DNA of 64,000 bases from Ceratopteris richardii (GCA_020310875.1 CM035435.1:66394497-66458496), one strand, 5' to 3'. Numbered from the stretch's first letter, positions 1-12,140 are shown. The notes: generated by a model not told the origin, from the sequence alone. Translations and numbers: made by a program.

Positions 1-191
1 ATTACCACTTCATTAGAGAAAAGGTGATGGCAAAGGAGCTAGATATAAGGTATGTGAACACTAAAGTGCAGGTTGCAGACATGATGAAAAAGTTTCTTGA
101 AGGTAAAAAGCTTGGGGGATTCAAGGAAGCAATCAACATGAGAGACATAGGTTGAAGCAACGAAGGAAAAAGACTTGAGCTTGAGGGGGAG
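1..191 (+). mobile_element. 3' end of a Ty1/copia element (RNase H tail and polypurine tract)
   Basis: The first 150 bases read as the C-terminal tail of a copia RNase H: a YHFIREK stretch followed by a VADMM motif. Both recur at the end of the copia F RNase H near 43.6 kb. A purine-rich run (TTGAGGGGGAG) at 181-191 fits a polypurine tract and directly precedes a TGTTG LTR-like start. The rest of the element lies outside the window to the left. Confidence 0.8.
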
Positions 192-1040
192 TGTTGAAAG
201 TTTTTCAAGCTCAAGAGTGTTGGAACATGCCCCAAATTGAACCTTCCACATCATCCACAATCAAAGGAGGCTGATTTCCATGAGTTCGAGGCATCAAATT
301 ATGCCCATAATGGAAAGAAGTTGATTAGAGAAGATTTAGCTCACCTCTTGATGTGATTGGACCTCACTTTTGACATGTATATGCTTTTGATTGGTTAAAG
401 AGGTAAGTATATGGTCTTTAAAAATCTAATGAGTTGTATTATTACTTAGAGTCGTGGAAATATGTGCCCAAGCTACCCCCTTGCTTAAGCACACCCCCTA
501 GTAGCTATTCTCTACATATTTTACAGAAATTTCACTTTTATACACTCTATCTATCTAGATGATTTTGGTAGACCCCCCGATCTTGTAATTGGTGTTTCTC
601 CTTCATCCAAAATCTATTTCCAATGATTTTGTCTTTTTGGAAAGCTTATAAGTTCTAATTTTAGCGGTATAAGTCTCGGGTTCAGTGCCTACACATGTGC
701 AGAGAAATGTCCAAAACAGTGTCTGCCTAGTTAGCTCATACTCTCTGAAGAGATCAACTTATCTGTTTTGGTGCAGCTTGTTGAGGCATCATCCAATATC
801 TAAATGAAGTGATTTTACTCTCATTTGAAAGCTCTTAAAGTCTAGTTTAAGGTTGCAAAAAGAGGGTTCATTTGCTTTTGTTGTGCACATAGGAGTGTTT
901 ATCCTCCAATAAGACCATCCATGATTAGAGTGTATCTCCCAATCCGTAGGTCAGATTTAGACGTGTAAGATATCGTTGGAAAGCTCTCGGAATGAGCGTT
1001 CTAATGGAAGCACTAGATCTAGGATCCAAGATACCTTGAA
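192..1040 (+). repeat. Probable 3' LTR of the left-edge copia, end not defined
   Basis: The sequence starts with TGTTGAAAG right after the polypurine tract, as a 3' LTR should. I could not locate its CA terminus or target duplication, so the right end is arbitrary. No coding sequence is visible here. Confidence 0.45.
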
Positions 1041-1050
1041 TGGGTAAGAA

Positions 1051-1232
1051 CTAGTTTCAAGATACTAAGGTTGAGAACTAGGGCTCAAGAGACCAAGGTT
1101 GAGAGCAAGGCAAGTTCGTAGGCAAGTGGCCAAGATACGAAAAGGCAAGGTTCGAGAGACCAAGGTTGAGAGCAAGTGTTCAAGAGACGAAGGTTGAGAA
1201 CAAGATGGTTCAAGAGACTGTGCAAGGGTGAG
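1051..1232 (+). repeat. Imperfect tandem repeat, about 27-33 bp units
   Basis: Four to five degenerate copies of a unit of the form TCAAGAGACCAAGGTTGAGA plus a short variable tail follow each other. Reading frames across it are shadows of the repeat. Confidence 0.7.
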
Positions 1233-1264
1233 GACATCAATCCAAGGGGAGACCAAGGATTGAT

Positions 1265-1299
1265 CATTGAGGACAATGATCTCTAGAAGGGGAAGAGAG
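1265..1299 (+). other. Polypurine-tract-like motif, copy 1
   Basis: The text CATTGAGGACAATGATCT followed by an AGAAGGGG purine run and TGTTA resembles the end of a plant gypsy pol plus polypurine tract and LTR start. An almost identical copy lies at 1654-1687, so two LTR-element 3' ends appear to sit side by side. Confidence 0.5.
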
Positions 1300-1377
1300 T
1301 GTTAGACTCAAGATATGACTGGCAAGAGATGGTTACACCCTAAGAGGGAGGATTAGGAAGTAATCCTCAACCATGGC

Positions 1378-1436
1378 TTTCGGGGCAAGTGATCATCATA
1401 CTCCTAGCTGGTAGGTCATGAGTTCAAATCCCACAA
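1378..1436 (+). repeat. tRNA-like / SINE-like promoter patch
   Basis: A good B-box-like sequence (GAGTTCAAATCCC) is preceded about 30-40 bases upstream by a weaker A-box-like GGGGCAAGTGATC. This is the spacing of a tRNA-derived pol III promoter, as in plant SINE heads. It does not fold into an obvious full tRNA. It abuts the primer-site sequence at 1439. Confidence 0.4.
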
Positions 1437-1438
1437 TT

Positions 1439-1450
1439 GGTATCAGAGCA
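1439..1450 (+). other. Initiator-Met-type primer binding site
   Basis: TGGTATCAGAGC is the standard plant LTR-retrotransposon primer site complementary to the 3' end of initiator Met tRNA. A short candidate LTR (1300-1437, TGTTA...CA) precedes it. No gag follows, so this is a fragment or a small non-autonomous element. Confidence 0.6.
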
Positions 1451-1687
1451 TTGGGATTCATTGGGCCTCAGAGGGATTCCTATAGTATGCCCAAGGCAAG
1501 GACTACTATTGATTGGTGGAAATGCTAGATAGGAAGCACAGACACTAGTTGTATACTTTTTTATTATCTAGTATTTCAGACATCTAGTACACTCTACTCT
1601 TATTATTTGGAATCACAGATTATGATTCCCAGGTTTATAGCTCCTTCTATATCATTGAGGACAATGATCTTTAGAAGGGGGAGAGAG

Positions 1688-1904
1688 TGTTATATTCGAG
1701 AGATGTACATGCTTGGAGGAATTAGAAGTTCCTTGCTCGGGGGATAGCCAAGGCCAAAAGCCAAAGAGTTCATATGAGGTACCTACTCATGATGGTCAGA
1801 TGCGTAGAGGAACCTTAGAGAGAAATCTAGATGGTGACTTCGCAAGGGCTATAAATAGGCTGGGAGGTGTGTCCCAAGCATGTCATTCTCCACTTCTCAC
1901 ACAC
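1688..1904 (+). repeat. LTR-like fragment with TATA box
   Basis: It begins TGTTATATTC after a purine tract (AGAAGGGGGAGAGAG) and contains a TATA-like CTATAAATAGG near 1849. It stops abruptly where reverse-strand copia integrase sequence starts. Confidence 0.45.
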
Positions 1905-2418
1905 CTCCCCATATCCATGAGTGACCTATTCTTCCTTTCAACAAATCCATTCTATTGAGGTGTATAAGGCACTGTACATTGATGTTTTATCCCATGTTGA
2001 GCTAGAAATGCATTAAAATCAGAAGACATATATTCCCCCCTCGATCAGAATGAAGGGTGTCCATTTTACATGCTGACAGATTTTCAGCCGAAACCAGAAA
2101 CAGTTTGAAGCTCATAAACACTTTAGACTTTCCTTCGATGGATATACCCATGCGTGCTTGACAATTAATCAATGAAAGTCACAAAGTAAAGGTAGTTCCC
2201 AAAGGAGGGTATCTGCATAGGACCACAAACATTACTGGGAACAAACTACAATTTTGGAGTAGCTCAAATTGAACCATGTTCTGGGAATGAAGAACGCTGC
2301 ATTTTGCCCAAAATATAGCCTTCACAAAAATGTTTTCTAGGTGCCTCAAGTTTAGAAGCATCCTTTGATGTTTTGTAGGAGCGAATGGGGGAATAATGGC
2401 AAGTTTGACAGACAAGGC
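1905..2418 (-). mobile_element. Ty1/copia relic related to copia B (integrase and gag pieces)
   Basis: The left part matches copia B integrase around 15960-16050 base for base over long stretches. The middle matches the other half of copia B integrase (34606-35000), and the right end resembles copia B gag near 36.1 kb. It is an old, broken and internally shortened copy. Because it is contiguous across the point where copia B is split by gypsy C, it shows what the empty site looked like. Confidence 0.75.
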
Positions 2419-3241
2419 TGTTAGAATGTGTTTTTTTGAAGACAAAAGGATTTTTTAAAATAGATAATTTTTGTATACATAATTATTAGAATGATGTAAA
2501 AATGGGGAAGAGTCTTTCTCATGATCCATTAGATGCTATGTATTTTTTAGAGATTTTCTGGAGCTCTCAATCTGAATTATTTTTAGATTAGAAGTTGAAA
2601 GGACCTAATTTCAAGTGTGAACATGGACACTTGAAAAATTATAAAGGTCAAAATTTTTTATTGAGAAGGGATGCTGATCATTTGCACTTAACTGAATGAG
2701 AATTTGAGAGCTCTTAGCAGAAAATCATGTTTTCTCCCTTTTCTTTAGACATCATGGCTAATTGTGAATATTTTCCTTATGTTTCTCATGGATTTTGTTG
2801 GTGAGACCTATGTATTACTGAGTGAATCTTGTGAGGAGAGGATTCTTTTACAATATTGAATGATTATTTGTGGAAGATTACTGCTGAATGTGAAGAACAC
2901 CACTTTTGTGAGAATCACAATTTTCTCTTCATGATGATATAGGTAATGAAATTTAATTATGAGTTCATATTTGGAATCTAGATGAACAATAGCATGCTTT
3001 AGGCACAAGAATCATGAAAAATACTTATTCCTACCTCAAGATATCTCAAACCCTGGTTTTCAACTTCTTGTTCAAGAATATCTCAGATAATATGGTCTTT
3101 TCTTGCAATTTCTTGGATCCCATTGGTACTAGAAGGGGATGTGGTCTTAGTATACTTCCCGAATTGACATATTAAAGATGTGGTTTATGCTAATCCTTTA
3201 TAATGATGATTGGAGAGGACAACTCCAAAGTATAACAAACA
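2419..3241 (+). repeat. 5' LTR of gypsy family A (left copy)
   Basis: TGTTAGAA...AACAAACA, about 823 bases. It aligns along its length with the minus-strand LTR at 49401-50230 (830 bases), for example the blocks GACCTAATTTCAAGTGTGA, GTATTACTGAGT and ATTGGAGAGGACAACT. The left boundary rests on this alignment. Confidence 0.75.
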
Positions 3242-3246
3242 TTTTC

Positions 3247-3264
3247 TGGCGCCATTGTCGGGGA
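3247..3264 (+). other. TGGCGCC-type primer binding site
   Basis: TGGCGCCATTGTCGGGGA lies five bases after the LTR end. It resembles the primer sites of plant Tat/Athila-type gypsy elements (tRNA-Asp type, from memory) and places family A outside the chromoviruses. Confidence 0.75.
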
Positions 3265-4935
3265 AGTAAGTAAAGCTTCCATTGGAGCTTTTGACCTTGC
3301 TGGATCTTCCAATACTGATGGTATCAAACATTTTTGGGAAATGTACAATTCTTTTTCTTCCATGTGTGCATTGAAAAGAAGGTAAATGTGCTTGTCGTTT
3401 GGGGAAAGATTACTCCATTTATCTTTAGGAAGGTGAATGTGCTTTTCTTTGTGCAAATTGATTGCTTCATTTGTGCTAAAAAGAAAGTGAATGTGCTTGT
3501 CTTTGTACAAATTGATTGCTTCATTTGCCAAAAATACTGATGGCTATGGTGTGGCTTCTTTTTCATTAATCAAGGTACAAATTTAGCATCCATCTTAAGT
3601 TTTCAAGATCATTGAGTCATTAAAAGAAACCCTAGATAAATTGTTTTCTCTTTATTTAGGGTAAAAATACCAAAAAAAAAGAAAAATCTTTTAAAAAATA
3701 CAAACAAAATTCTTTTTACAATGGAATGGATGGAAGGTAAGAGGTATTGATTGAGAGAAATTGATTTCATAAGAAAAGTCTAAGGAAAATTCATAAAAAT
3801 AAAAAAAAATTACATAGAAAGAAACAAAGTGCTTTTTTTTCAATTTCCTTATAATATAATCAAAATTTGGACTAATTCTTTAATGTTTTCTTGTACAAAG
3901 TGAAGAGGGAAGAGGTGATTGGATGCAAAGTGAAAAGAAACACGATTTTCTAAAAGAACCCAAAATTAGGATTTTGAGCAGAGAATCCCATTTTCTGGAT
4001 TTGGTAACCTCTTTTCAATTTTACAAATCTGATTGCATAGGTATATCAACCAAGGAGCTATAGTTAATTCAAGAGGAAAGGATGAGGTTGAATGTGAAAA
4101 TTTTTACAAAATTTGGAGCTTATACACAGAAATCGTGATTTTTTGTTGAGGCAAGAACATACGCAAAGTGTTGAATTGCTTCGGAAGTAAGATCATAATC
4201 ATTAAAATAAGAATTGAGAGAAATTATTTGAAAAATGATGTGAAATGGTCCAATTTGGCACACAATCTCGATTTTCTAGAGGCTATAAAAGCAAGTTTTG
4301 AGAGCAAAATACTCATTTGTGAGTGAGATAGAGAGAGAGAGCGCTACAGAATTGTGAATTCTTGCATTCTACAAGCAAATTGGAGGGAAGAGATCCATTG
4401 TCAAGGTAAGAATCATTACAATTTTTTTTGCAAATTGAAAACAAAAGAAAAAAAATAAAAAGAACTCTAGAAATTGTGATTTTTTTAGAATCGTGATTTT
4501 TAGAAATTTTGATTTTAAGCAGGTTTTTTGATAGATCTTTTAGAAAAAGCTTTTATTGCATGTCATTTTCTTGATTAGGCACTTTTGTAGTGATTAAAAA
4601 AATCAAGAAAAAATCAAATAAATTTTTTTAGTTAAGCTTGCACAGAATCACGATTCTATGCAAGAAAAACACGATTTTCAGTAAACGTGATTTTATGAGA
4701 AAATCGTGTTTTTTCATGATTGTGACTAGAAATCATGATTTTGTGCTATCAAAATTTCATGACTTTGAGCTCAAAATCGTTAATACTCACAAAATCGTGA
4801 AAAATCATGATTGTGAGTAAAAACACAATTTTTTGAGAAAATCATGATTTTTCAACTGAAAATCATGAAATTCCATAAAATCATGAAAGAATGAGGATTG
4901 TGAGTAAAAAAACGATTTTTGTGTGAAATATCAAA
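3265..4935 (+). other. Long leader of gypsy A left copy, with AATCGTG repeats
   Basis: About 1.7 kb separates primer site and coding sequence. From about 4130, and densely from 4480 to 4930, it is filled with degenerate copies of AAAATCGTGA/TCACGATTTT in both orientations. These are decayed relatives of the regular hairpin array in the right-hand element (63.1-64.0 kb). A TATA-like GGCTATAAAAGC at about 4280 followed by a GA run could be an internal promoter, but this is weak. Confidence 0.65.
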
Positions 4936-5039
4936 CAACACTGAGTGAATTGGTGAAACAAAACCCTCATCTAGAACATCTTATTATAGAATCTGCAAAT
5001 AACTCACACTAGAACCAAAGAATAGAACAAGAATCTAAG

Positions 5040-7291
5040 GAAATTATGCATATAACCATTGATAAGATAGGAGGTTACTGTGGAGGAGAGGAAGAGAATA
5101 CCATACTCAAAGTACAATTTGGCCGTAAACAGACCAATGCAATTTTGGACAGTGGATCAGGGGTTGCGATTATCACAAAGAGAACTTGGGAAATCTAGGG
5201 AGCAAACACACTTCAACCAACCAAAATGAAATTACAACTGGCAGATGGTCACATTGAGGCACCTTTAGGGATCGGGGAGAAGGTAATAATAGAAATATGT
5301 GGAATAGAAATAGAACATACATTTGCTATAGTAGAATTTCCACAATTAACATTTTATGAGATTATCCTAGGCAGACCTTTCATGAGACAAATGCAAATAC
5401 TACAAGATTGGGGAAAGATCGCCTATATCTCCAGAACCAAGGGAAAATCACCAAAGTAAACCTAAAAAGTGGACAATTTTTTGATATACCCCCTCAAGAG
5501 TGGTTCAAGATACATCAAAGTCAACACAAGTGAGGAGTCAGAAGGAGAAAGTGAAAGTGATGTTGAACCACCATTATGGAAGTGTAATGCAATAAACAAT
5601 AAAATCTATAAAAGAATCCTGATTAAAAAGGAGGACTGTAAAGAGGAGAGAGGAATTGAAGATGAAAGATATGTACCTCAGAAGTTTGATGATGAAGAGT
5701 TTAGACCATATGGGTGGAGTCAAATTTTGTCTATACTAGATGTAGCTAATGATGAATATGTGGGAATAAACTTCCAAAATGAAGAAGGGTATGATATTTT
5801 TCATATAGGGGTCAAAATGATTAATGTAGCACAACAACATAATTTTTGAGGTGACCAAATACTTCTGATCAACAACAAAAATACTTATTTAGAAATAGTT
5901 CATGCAGATGATGTAATTAGAGATAGAATCTCAAGAAAATATAAAAAGTGTGTACATAAAGAGAATAGTAAAAATCAAGACTCTGAAAAAAAGCAAAACA
6001 AGGTGAAAGAAGAAGAATCTAGGGTGAAAGAGGAAAAATTTGATGTACCCTCAAACTTCAAGCAATATGAGGTAGAAGAGAGACTACTTTTCAAGATGAA
6101 ACTAAGAAGGGAAAAGAAGAAAGGTGAGTCTTATGACAATGAGGAATAGACCAAAAAGGTACTAATTACTAAGGAAGAGGGAGAAGATAGACACATTGTC
6201 ATAGCAAATCATATGGAAAAACATGAGGAGGAAGCTTTGATAAAATTAGCTAAGGAATATAGGGAGGTGTTTGCTTACAGTTATAAAGATTTGAAGGGTA
6301 TAAATCCTAAGATTTGTGAACATAAGATACCATTGCTCCAGATGCAAAACCTAGTAAGCAAAGACACTACACCTTCAATCAAAAATACTCTGCAAAAATT
6401 AAAGAAGAAATTGACAAGTTGTTGGCTGCCAATTTCATTTATGAAATTGAGTATATGGAGTGGATTTCTCCTATAATTATGGTTCCAAAGAAAAATGGAA
6501 AACTTAGGGTTTGTATTAACTTGAAGAAAGTTAATGCTGCAACTATAAGGGATAGCTATTCATTGCCAATAACAGATCACTTACTAGAAAGAGTAATTGG
6601 CAAAGAGGTCTATAGTTTTTGGGATGGATTTTCACGATATAACCAAGTCCCTATTGCAATAGAAGATCAACACAAGACAAATTTTGCAACAAAATGGGGT
6701 ATTTATGCATTTAGGGTTATGCCATTTGGTTTAACCAATGCACCATCCACATTCCAAAGATTAATGTGTCATGTGTCCAAAGATTTTTTGAGAAGCATGA
6801 TGGAAGTCTATGTAGATGACCTTTGTACTTTCTCAAATAAAAGAGAAAATCATATACAAGACCTCCAGAATATATTAAAAAAATGCACAATGTATAGAGT
6901 GTGTCTTCACCCTGAGAAATGTGTGTTCTTTGTAAGACAACGTAGAATGCTAGGACACATAATTTCCAAGAATGGGATCTCTATTGATGAAGGAAAAATC
7001 AAAGCAATAATGGATTTTCCCAAGCCAACCAATGTGAAAGAACTTCAAATCTTTATGGGTCATTGTGGTTATTATAGAAAATTTGTACATAAGTTTGTAG
7101 ATATTGCTAAACCTCTATATTCTCTAATAACCAAATTTGAATGGAACCCAGAATGTGATGAACCTTTTGAAACTTTAAAAACATGTTTGGTGACACCCCC
7201 AATTCTGAAAACACCACAATGGGATAAAATATTTCATGTCCATGTGGATGCTTCCAATTTTTCTCTAAGATGTGTTTTGGCACAACCTATT
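5040..7291 (+). pseudogene. Gypsy A left copy, pol relic (protease, RT, partial RNase H)
   Basis: Protease features (DSGSG, then ILGRPFM) lie at about 5.15-5.39 kb, followed by a charged linker. Reverse transcriptase spans about 6.4-7.1 kb with ISPI.MVPKKNGKLRVCINL and YVDDLCTFS. The RNase H start (HVHVDAS) is near 7250. All have direct counterparts in the right-hand Gag-Pol. The region is broken in several places and should be read as a fossil. Confidence 0.9.
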
Positions 7292-8337
7292 TGTTAAAGA
7301 AAAATGATCAAGCCTACATAGTTGGCTTAGAAGACAATGTGTGCAACTATCACTTGATGATACATGTGAACCTTGGATTGTAACCACTTGATCATTTACC
7401 ATTGTAAAAGATTAAATCTTTGAAGAATATTGCAAAAGCTTGTATCTCGTGGAGTTAGGAGGAATATTGGTTACGAGTTTCAAATGATGGAATAACTCCT
7501 AAATCAAGGGAGTCCTTTTACTTGGAGCCAAGTTTGAATTCAAATTCAAACTTAGAAGAAACTTCTTATAAAAGGTCTTTGTAAATCTCACGGCTATGTG
7601 TCCTCATTCAGAGCTCTCTCCTTGATCATTTGTAGAAGCGGAGTGGCTCACACCATAGTGCACTCAGTCCATCATCATTGAGCATCATTACAATGCCAAT
7701 GATCTTGTACAATCATGTTTTATAATACATATAGTTCATTGAACATCTCTTGTCTACTTCTCTACTATGACTATTTAGAACATTCAACTTTCTCTGATCA
7801 TATCTCAGTGAATTCTCAACCATTTTTCATAATCTTTGTCTTCTTTGAACCAGCTTGAATTCTATTTTTTCATGTCAAAATCTCAAATCATTTGGTTCAC
7901 GCATCTTGGAGAAATCGTTGTCAAAATGCTCACTGGTCATCTACTAGTTAGTCCCTAAAAAGTCAGGGGCAAGCTTTGGACTGCTAAACTTATTTCTTAG
8001 AGCATAGTTGATCATTTTAGATGATTCCACTTGCAATCATTAGCTATCTAAAAAGGAATTTCATCAATTGTTACTGTAGTGTGAGCTCTAAGTAAAGGAA
8101 CCAGCAAGTGTGTGGACTAAAATAACAAGTTTTGTGACATTAGCTATTCATGAAGTAGCCTGTTTTTATTCAATTGTTTCTAGCATCAACTCCAAAGTAC
8201 ATAGGTACTTTCTTCTGGTGTCATTTGCAAGCTAAAAGGGCCTACTATATAACTCTGAAGTGTATTAGGGTAGGTACAAAGCAGGTTTTAGCAGTAGCAC
8301 CTCACTTCCTTGAGGTATCCATCCATCTTTCCCAACA
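7292..8337 (+). repeat. 5' LTR of copia G
   Basis: TGTTAAAGAA...CCCAACA, 1046 bases, inserted into the RNase H region of gypsy A (left). A TATA-like CTTATAAAAGG lies near 7566. The end is fixed by the primer site that follows. The five bases before it (CTATT) are the candidate target duplication, but I did not find the partner copy. Confidence 0.8.
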
Positions 8338-8338
8338 G

Positions 8339-8350
8339 TGGTATCAGAGC
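8339..8350 (+). other. Primer binding site of copia G
   Basis: TGGTATCAGAGC, one base after the LTR end: the initiator-Met-type primer site. Confidence 0.9.
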
Positions 8351-8363
8351 AAGTTAAGGTAAA

Positions 8364-9849
8364 ATGGGAGATGGTTTCCCTTCTTTCATTGATAAATTGG
8401 ACAAGAATAATTATCCAGCATGGTCCTTGAGGATGAAGACCTATCTACAAGGAAGGAGTCTCTATGGATACATATCAGGAGATGAGAAGATGCCCATATT
8501 CAGAAGCAAAGATCAACCTACAAGAGAGGAGCAAGAAAGACTCAACTCGTGGTGTGCCAAAGATGCTTTAGCCAGGTCATATCTACTTAACTCTATTTCT
8601 GACTTCCTTCTTTCTCATATTAGGAATTGCAAAACTTCCCAAGAGACTTGGAATACTCTATCTTCATATTTTTCCTCCAATAAAAGAGCTAGGAAAAATC
8701 AATTATGGATGGAGTTTACTACTCAAAAGAAGCAACCTAAGCAGAATGTTTCAGTGTTTGCGACTAAAGTGAAGGATGTAGCTAATCAATTGGCAAGCAT
8801 AGGAGAGGAGATTGAACAAGAGCAAATAGTGAGACAGATAATCAACGACATCAAGGAAGATGATAAGTGGGAATCTTACACAACTGCCATGGATCTTTAT
8901 ATGGATATGCAAATCCCTGATCTAACCAGTCTCATGGGGCAACTCTTCACCCATGAGGCGAAGCTCAACAAAAATGGTGAAAGTCTAAGGATAAAGGAAA
9001 GAGCTAGAAAGTTGAAGATGAAGGTACTACTTCTCATGCTAACTATGCATGGAGAGGTAGAAATTCAAGAGGAAGGGGTAGAGGAGGTAACAAGGTAGGG
9101 GGAGACCTTTCAAATCTTCCCCATGCAATATATGTGGACTGTCTAATGACACAACAGATGAGTGCTATAGGAACTTCAAGAACCAAAGAGGAAGAGGATT
9201 TCAAAGAGGTGGCTACTCACAATTAAGAGGAAGATTCAACCATAATCAAGGATACAACCATGGCTACAACAACAATTATCAAGAAGGATACAAATCAAGA
9301 AAAGAATTCAACAACTCTCGAGAGGATCAACAGGATTCTCTTCTCGTTATGAACATGACTTCAAAACAAGGTATGAATGATGAGCACCTCTTCTATATTG
9401 ACTCACGTTGTGCAAACCATGTAGCAAGCAATGTAGCTCTCGTTTCTGATCTTGAAGAGCCCAAGGGAAAGCAGGAAGTGAAGACATGTGATGATACCAA
9501 GCATTCAGTTATCAAGGTATGAAATGTCAAAACTTCTGATGGGAATAGGAATCTGTTGAGTAGAGTTCTTTATGTACCCACTACCACAAAGAATTTGATG
9601 AGTGTTGGACAGAGAGTGGAAAAGGGTTTGCAGGTTAGGTTCAATAAATTTGGAGCTTGTGTGGAGGACCCCCAACATGGATTTAGGAGAATTGCAAAGG
9701 GAGAGAAAACAGGTAGATTGTTTACATTTGAGCTTGAGGTTACTAGAAACATTGCACTCTATAATTATAAGGATGATTCATCCACAAATCTAGGAGGTTG
9801 TGCCATATACACTTCTTCTAAAATCCAACCATTCAAGAATGCATTTTGA
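8364..9849 (+). pseudogene. Copia G gag and protease region (plus-strand part)
   Basis: It starts with a copia gag (MGDGFPSFIDKLDKNNYPAW...) about as similar to copia F gag as sister families are. A Gly/Arg-rich segment with a cysteine-rich knuckle follows (about 9.1-9.3 kb), then a protease-like segment with FYIDS.CANHV and LYVPTTTKNL. It carries about a handful of breaks. It stops at about 9849, where the same family continues in the opposite orientation. Confidence 0.85.
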
Positions 9850-12140
9850 CATCCATTTGATAGATGTTCCAATTCCTTGAAGCAATTATACTCATGAGAA
9901 GTCTGATTGTTGGCATTTTTGCCACAAGAGAGGCCTCCTCATAATCTATGCCTTGGGTTTAAGCAAACTCTTTTTCCACAAGCCTTGCTTTATAGCTCTT
10001 TATTGAACCATCTGAATTCTTTTTTACCTTATAGATCCACCTAGATCCAATAATCTTCATGGATGGCTTCTTGGGAACTAAGTCCCATGTCTGATTCTCT
10101 TGAAGTGCTCCTATCTCTTCCTCCATTGCTTCTCTCCACTCTGATTTCTTCTTAGCTTCTTCAAATGTTGATGGCTCTTCTGAGTTGATATCTTGAGAAA
10201 TATAGATTGAATGCTTAGTGACTAGAGAGGTGTGAAATTCATATCTTTCTGGCTTCTTCTTTTCCCTAGTTGATCACCTTATTGTTTCTTGAGACTATTC
10301 TGCAATATCTCTTAACTCCTGCATCTTTTCTTTGCCTTTATTATTCCAAGCCTTGATGTTCCTCTTTGTGTCTTCTGATCATCATCAGAATCACTTGTAT
10401 CTTCATGTAGGTGCTCATATACCTTTTGCAATGTTGGAAAGTCCTCCTCTAGGTCATAAGGTAGCTAGACTTTCCTGCAATCATCTTGAAACCAAAAGAC
10501 AACATCTCTGCTAACAATAAAGCCTTTACTACTTGGATTATACAGCCTCTACCCTTTTTTATTTAACTCATATCCAATAAACACACATTTCTCTACCTTA
10601 GGATCCAATTTACCTCTAATTTGAGATGGAACATGTGCATAGGCTATGCATCCAAATATCTTGCAATGATCAAGGCTAGGTATTCTTCCATTCCAAGCTT
10701 CATAGGGTGTCATCTTATCCAATGCCTTTGATGGGAGTCTATTAATGAGATAGCTGGCTGTAGACACAACCTCTACCCATAGATAATTGGGCAATTCTCA
10801 TTAAGCATGGACCTTGCAGCTTCAACTATGGTTCTATTTCTTCTCTCTGCCATTCCATTTTTCACTCGATTATACCTGGTTGTGATCTCTCTTTTAACGC
10901 CTCTATCTTGTAGATAGGCATCAAACTTATGGGAAATATTCTATCCCTCCATCTCACCTTAGTCTCTTTAATGTTTTCCCTGTTTGATTTTCAACAAGAA
11001 CAAGATATTTCTTGAAACAATTGAATATTTCATCCTTGTGCTTCATAAAATATAGATTGGTCCATCTGCTACAATCATCAATAAAAGATACATAGTACCT
11101 GGATCTTGAAATTGATTGTTCCTTGCTATGTCCCTAGAGATCTCTATGGACTAGCTCCAATAGGTCACCATGGATGTAACCCTTCTTCATAAAAGGTTGT
11201 TTATGTGACTTCCCAAATTGACAAGCACTGCATTTGAATATCACATGTTGCTTGGATATATTAGGTAGGCCAAGCACACTTTGATCCCTACATATTTGCT
11301 TCAAACTTCTTTCACCAATGTGAGCCAATCTTTTATGCCACATCTCTAATTTTGATATGGTTTGTCCTCCATAATTGAATAGAGCTATATTTCTAGTATC
11401 TTGCAATTAAAATGTAAAGAGTGTACCTGACTTTTCTCTCTTTGCAATTCTCTTGAATCCTTGTTGAGGGTCTTCAACAAATGCTCCATTCCTTATGAAC
11501 GTTACCTGCAATCCCTTCTCTACAATTTGTCAACACTTATCAGGTTCTTAGTTATGGTAGGTACACACAATACCTTACTGAGTAGATTCCTATTTCCATC
11601 TAGAGTTTTCACATTTCCAATCTTTTCGACTAAGTGTATTCTGTCATCTTCTGTTTGAACTTCATGTCTATTCCTTGGATCTTCCAAGTTTGATAGTAGA
11701 GCCACATTCCCTGCTACATGATTGGAACAACCAAAATCTATATAGAATACATGCTCATCGACTTTATCTTGCATCATGGTCATATTCATCAATAGAAGTG
11801 AGTCCTCTTGTGTCTACTCTTCAGAGTAATTGTTGTAATCTCTTATTCATCTATATCCTCCTTGGTTATTTGTATTGTTGTAGTTGTTGTTGCATCCATT
11901 GAAGTTGTTTGATCTTCCTCTACCATAGCTTCCTCTATTGAAGCCTCTTCCTCTCTGATTTCTTTTGTATGGTTAGTCAAGCCACATATGGCACATGGAG
12001 ATGAGGTTTGGAATCTCCCCTTGCCTTGTCTACCTCCTCTACCTCTTCCTCTTATACCTCTACCTCTTCCTGCAAAGTTAGCTTGGGAGGTACTACCTTC
12101 ATCATCAAATCTTTTTCCTTTGCCTTTGCTATCCTTACTC
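9850..12140 (-). pseudogene. Copia G-family relic in opposite orientation (RT to gag)
   Basis: Reading leftward from 12140 come the Gly/Arg-rich gag end with zinc knuckle (about 11.9-12.1 kb) and protease (FYIDFGCSNHVAG, LCVPTITKNL, about 11.5-11.8 kb). Then come GAG-pre-integrase (LWHKRLAH type, about 11.2-11.4 kb), integrase (YLW.EVVSTASYLINRLP, about 10.5-10.9 kb) and the start of RT toward 9850. The protein closely matches the plus-strand half at 8.4-9.8 kb. Broken in several places. Confidence 0.85.

Larger units (their letters stand above)
2419..7291 (+). mobile_element. Gypsy family A, left copy (old, broken)
   Basis: A Ty3/gypsy element with 5' LTR, primer site, long leader, protease, reverse transcriptase and the start of RNase H, in plus orientation. 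The protein segments align closely with the large minus-strand element at 49.4-64 kb, so both are one family. The coding part carries several breaks and gag is not visible. It ends where copia G begins at 7292. No 3' LTR of this copy is seen in the window. Age: clearly older than the right-hand copy, judged by its decay. Confidence 0.9.

Noticed and set aside
1378-1450. Functional tRNA gene
   Set aside because: Only a B box and a weak A box are visible. The acceptor and anticodon stems do not pair into a full cloverleaf.
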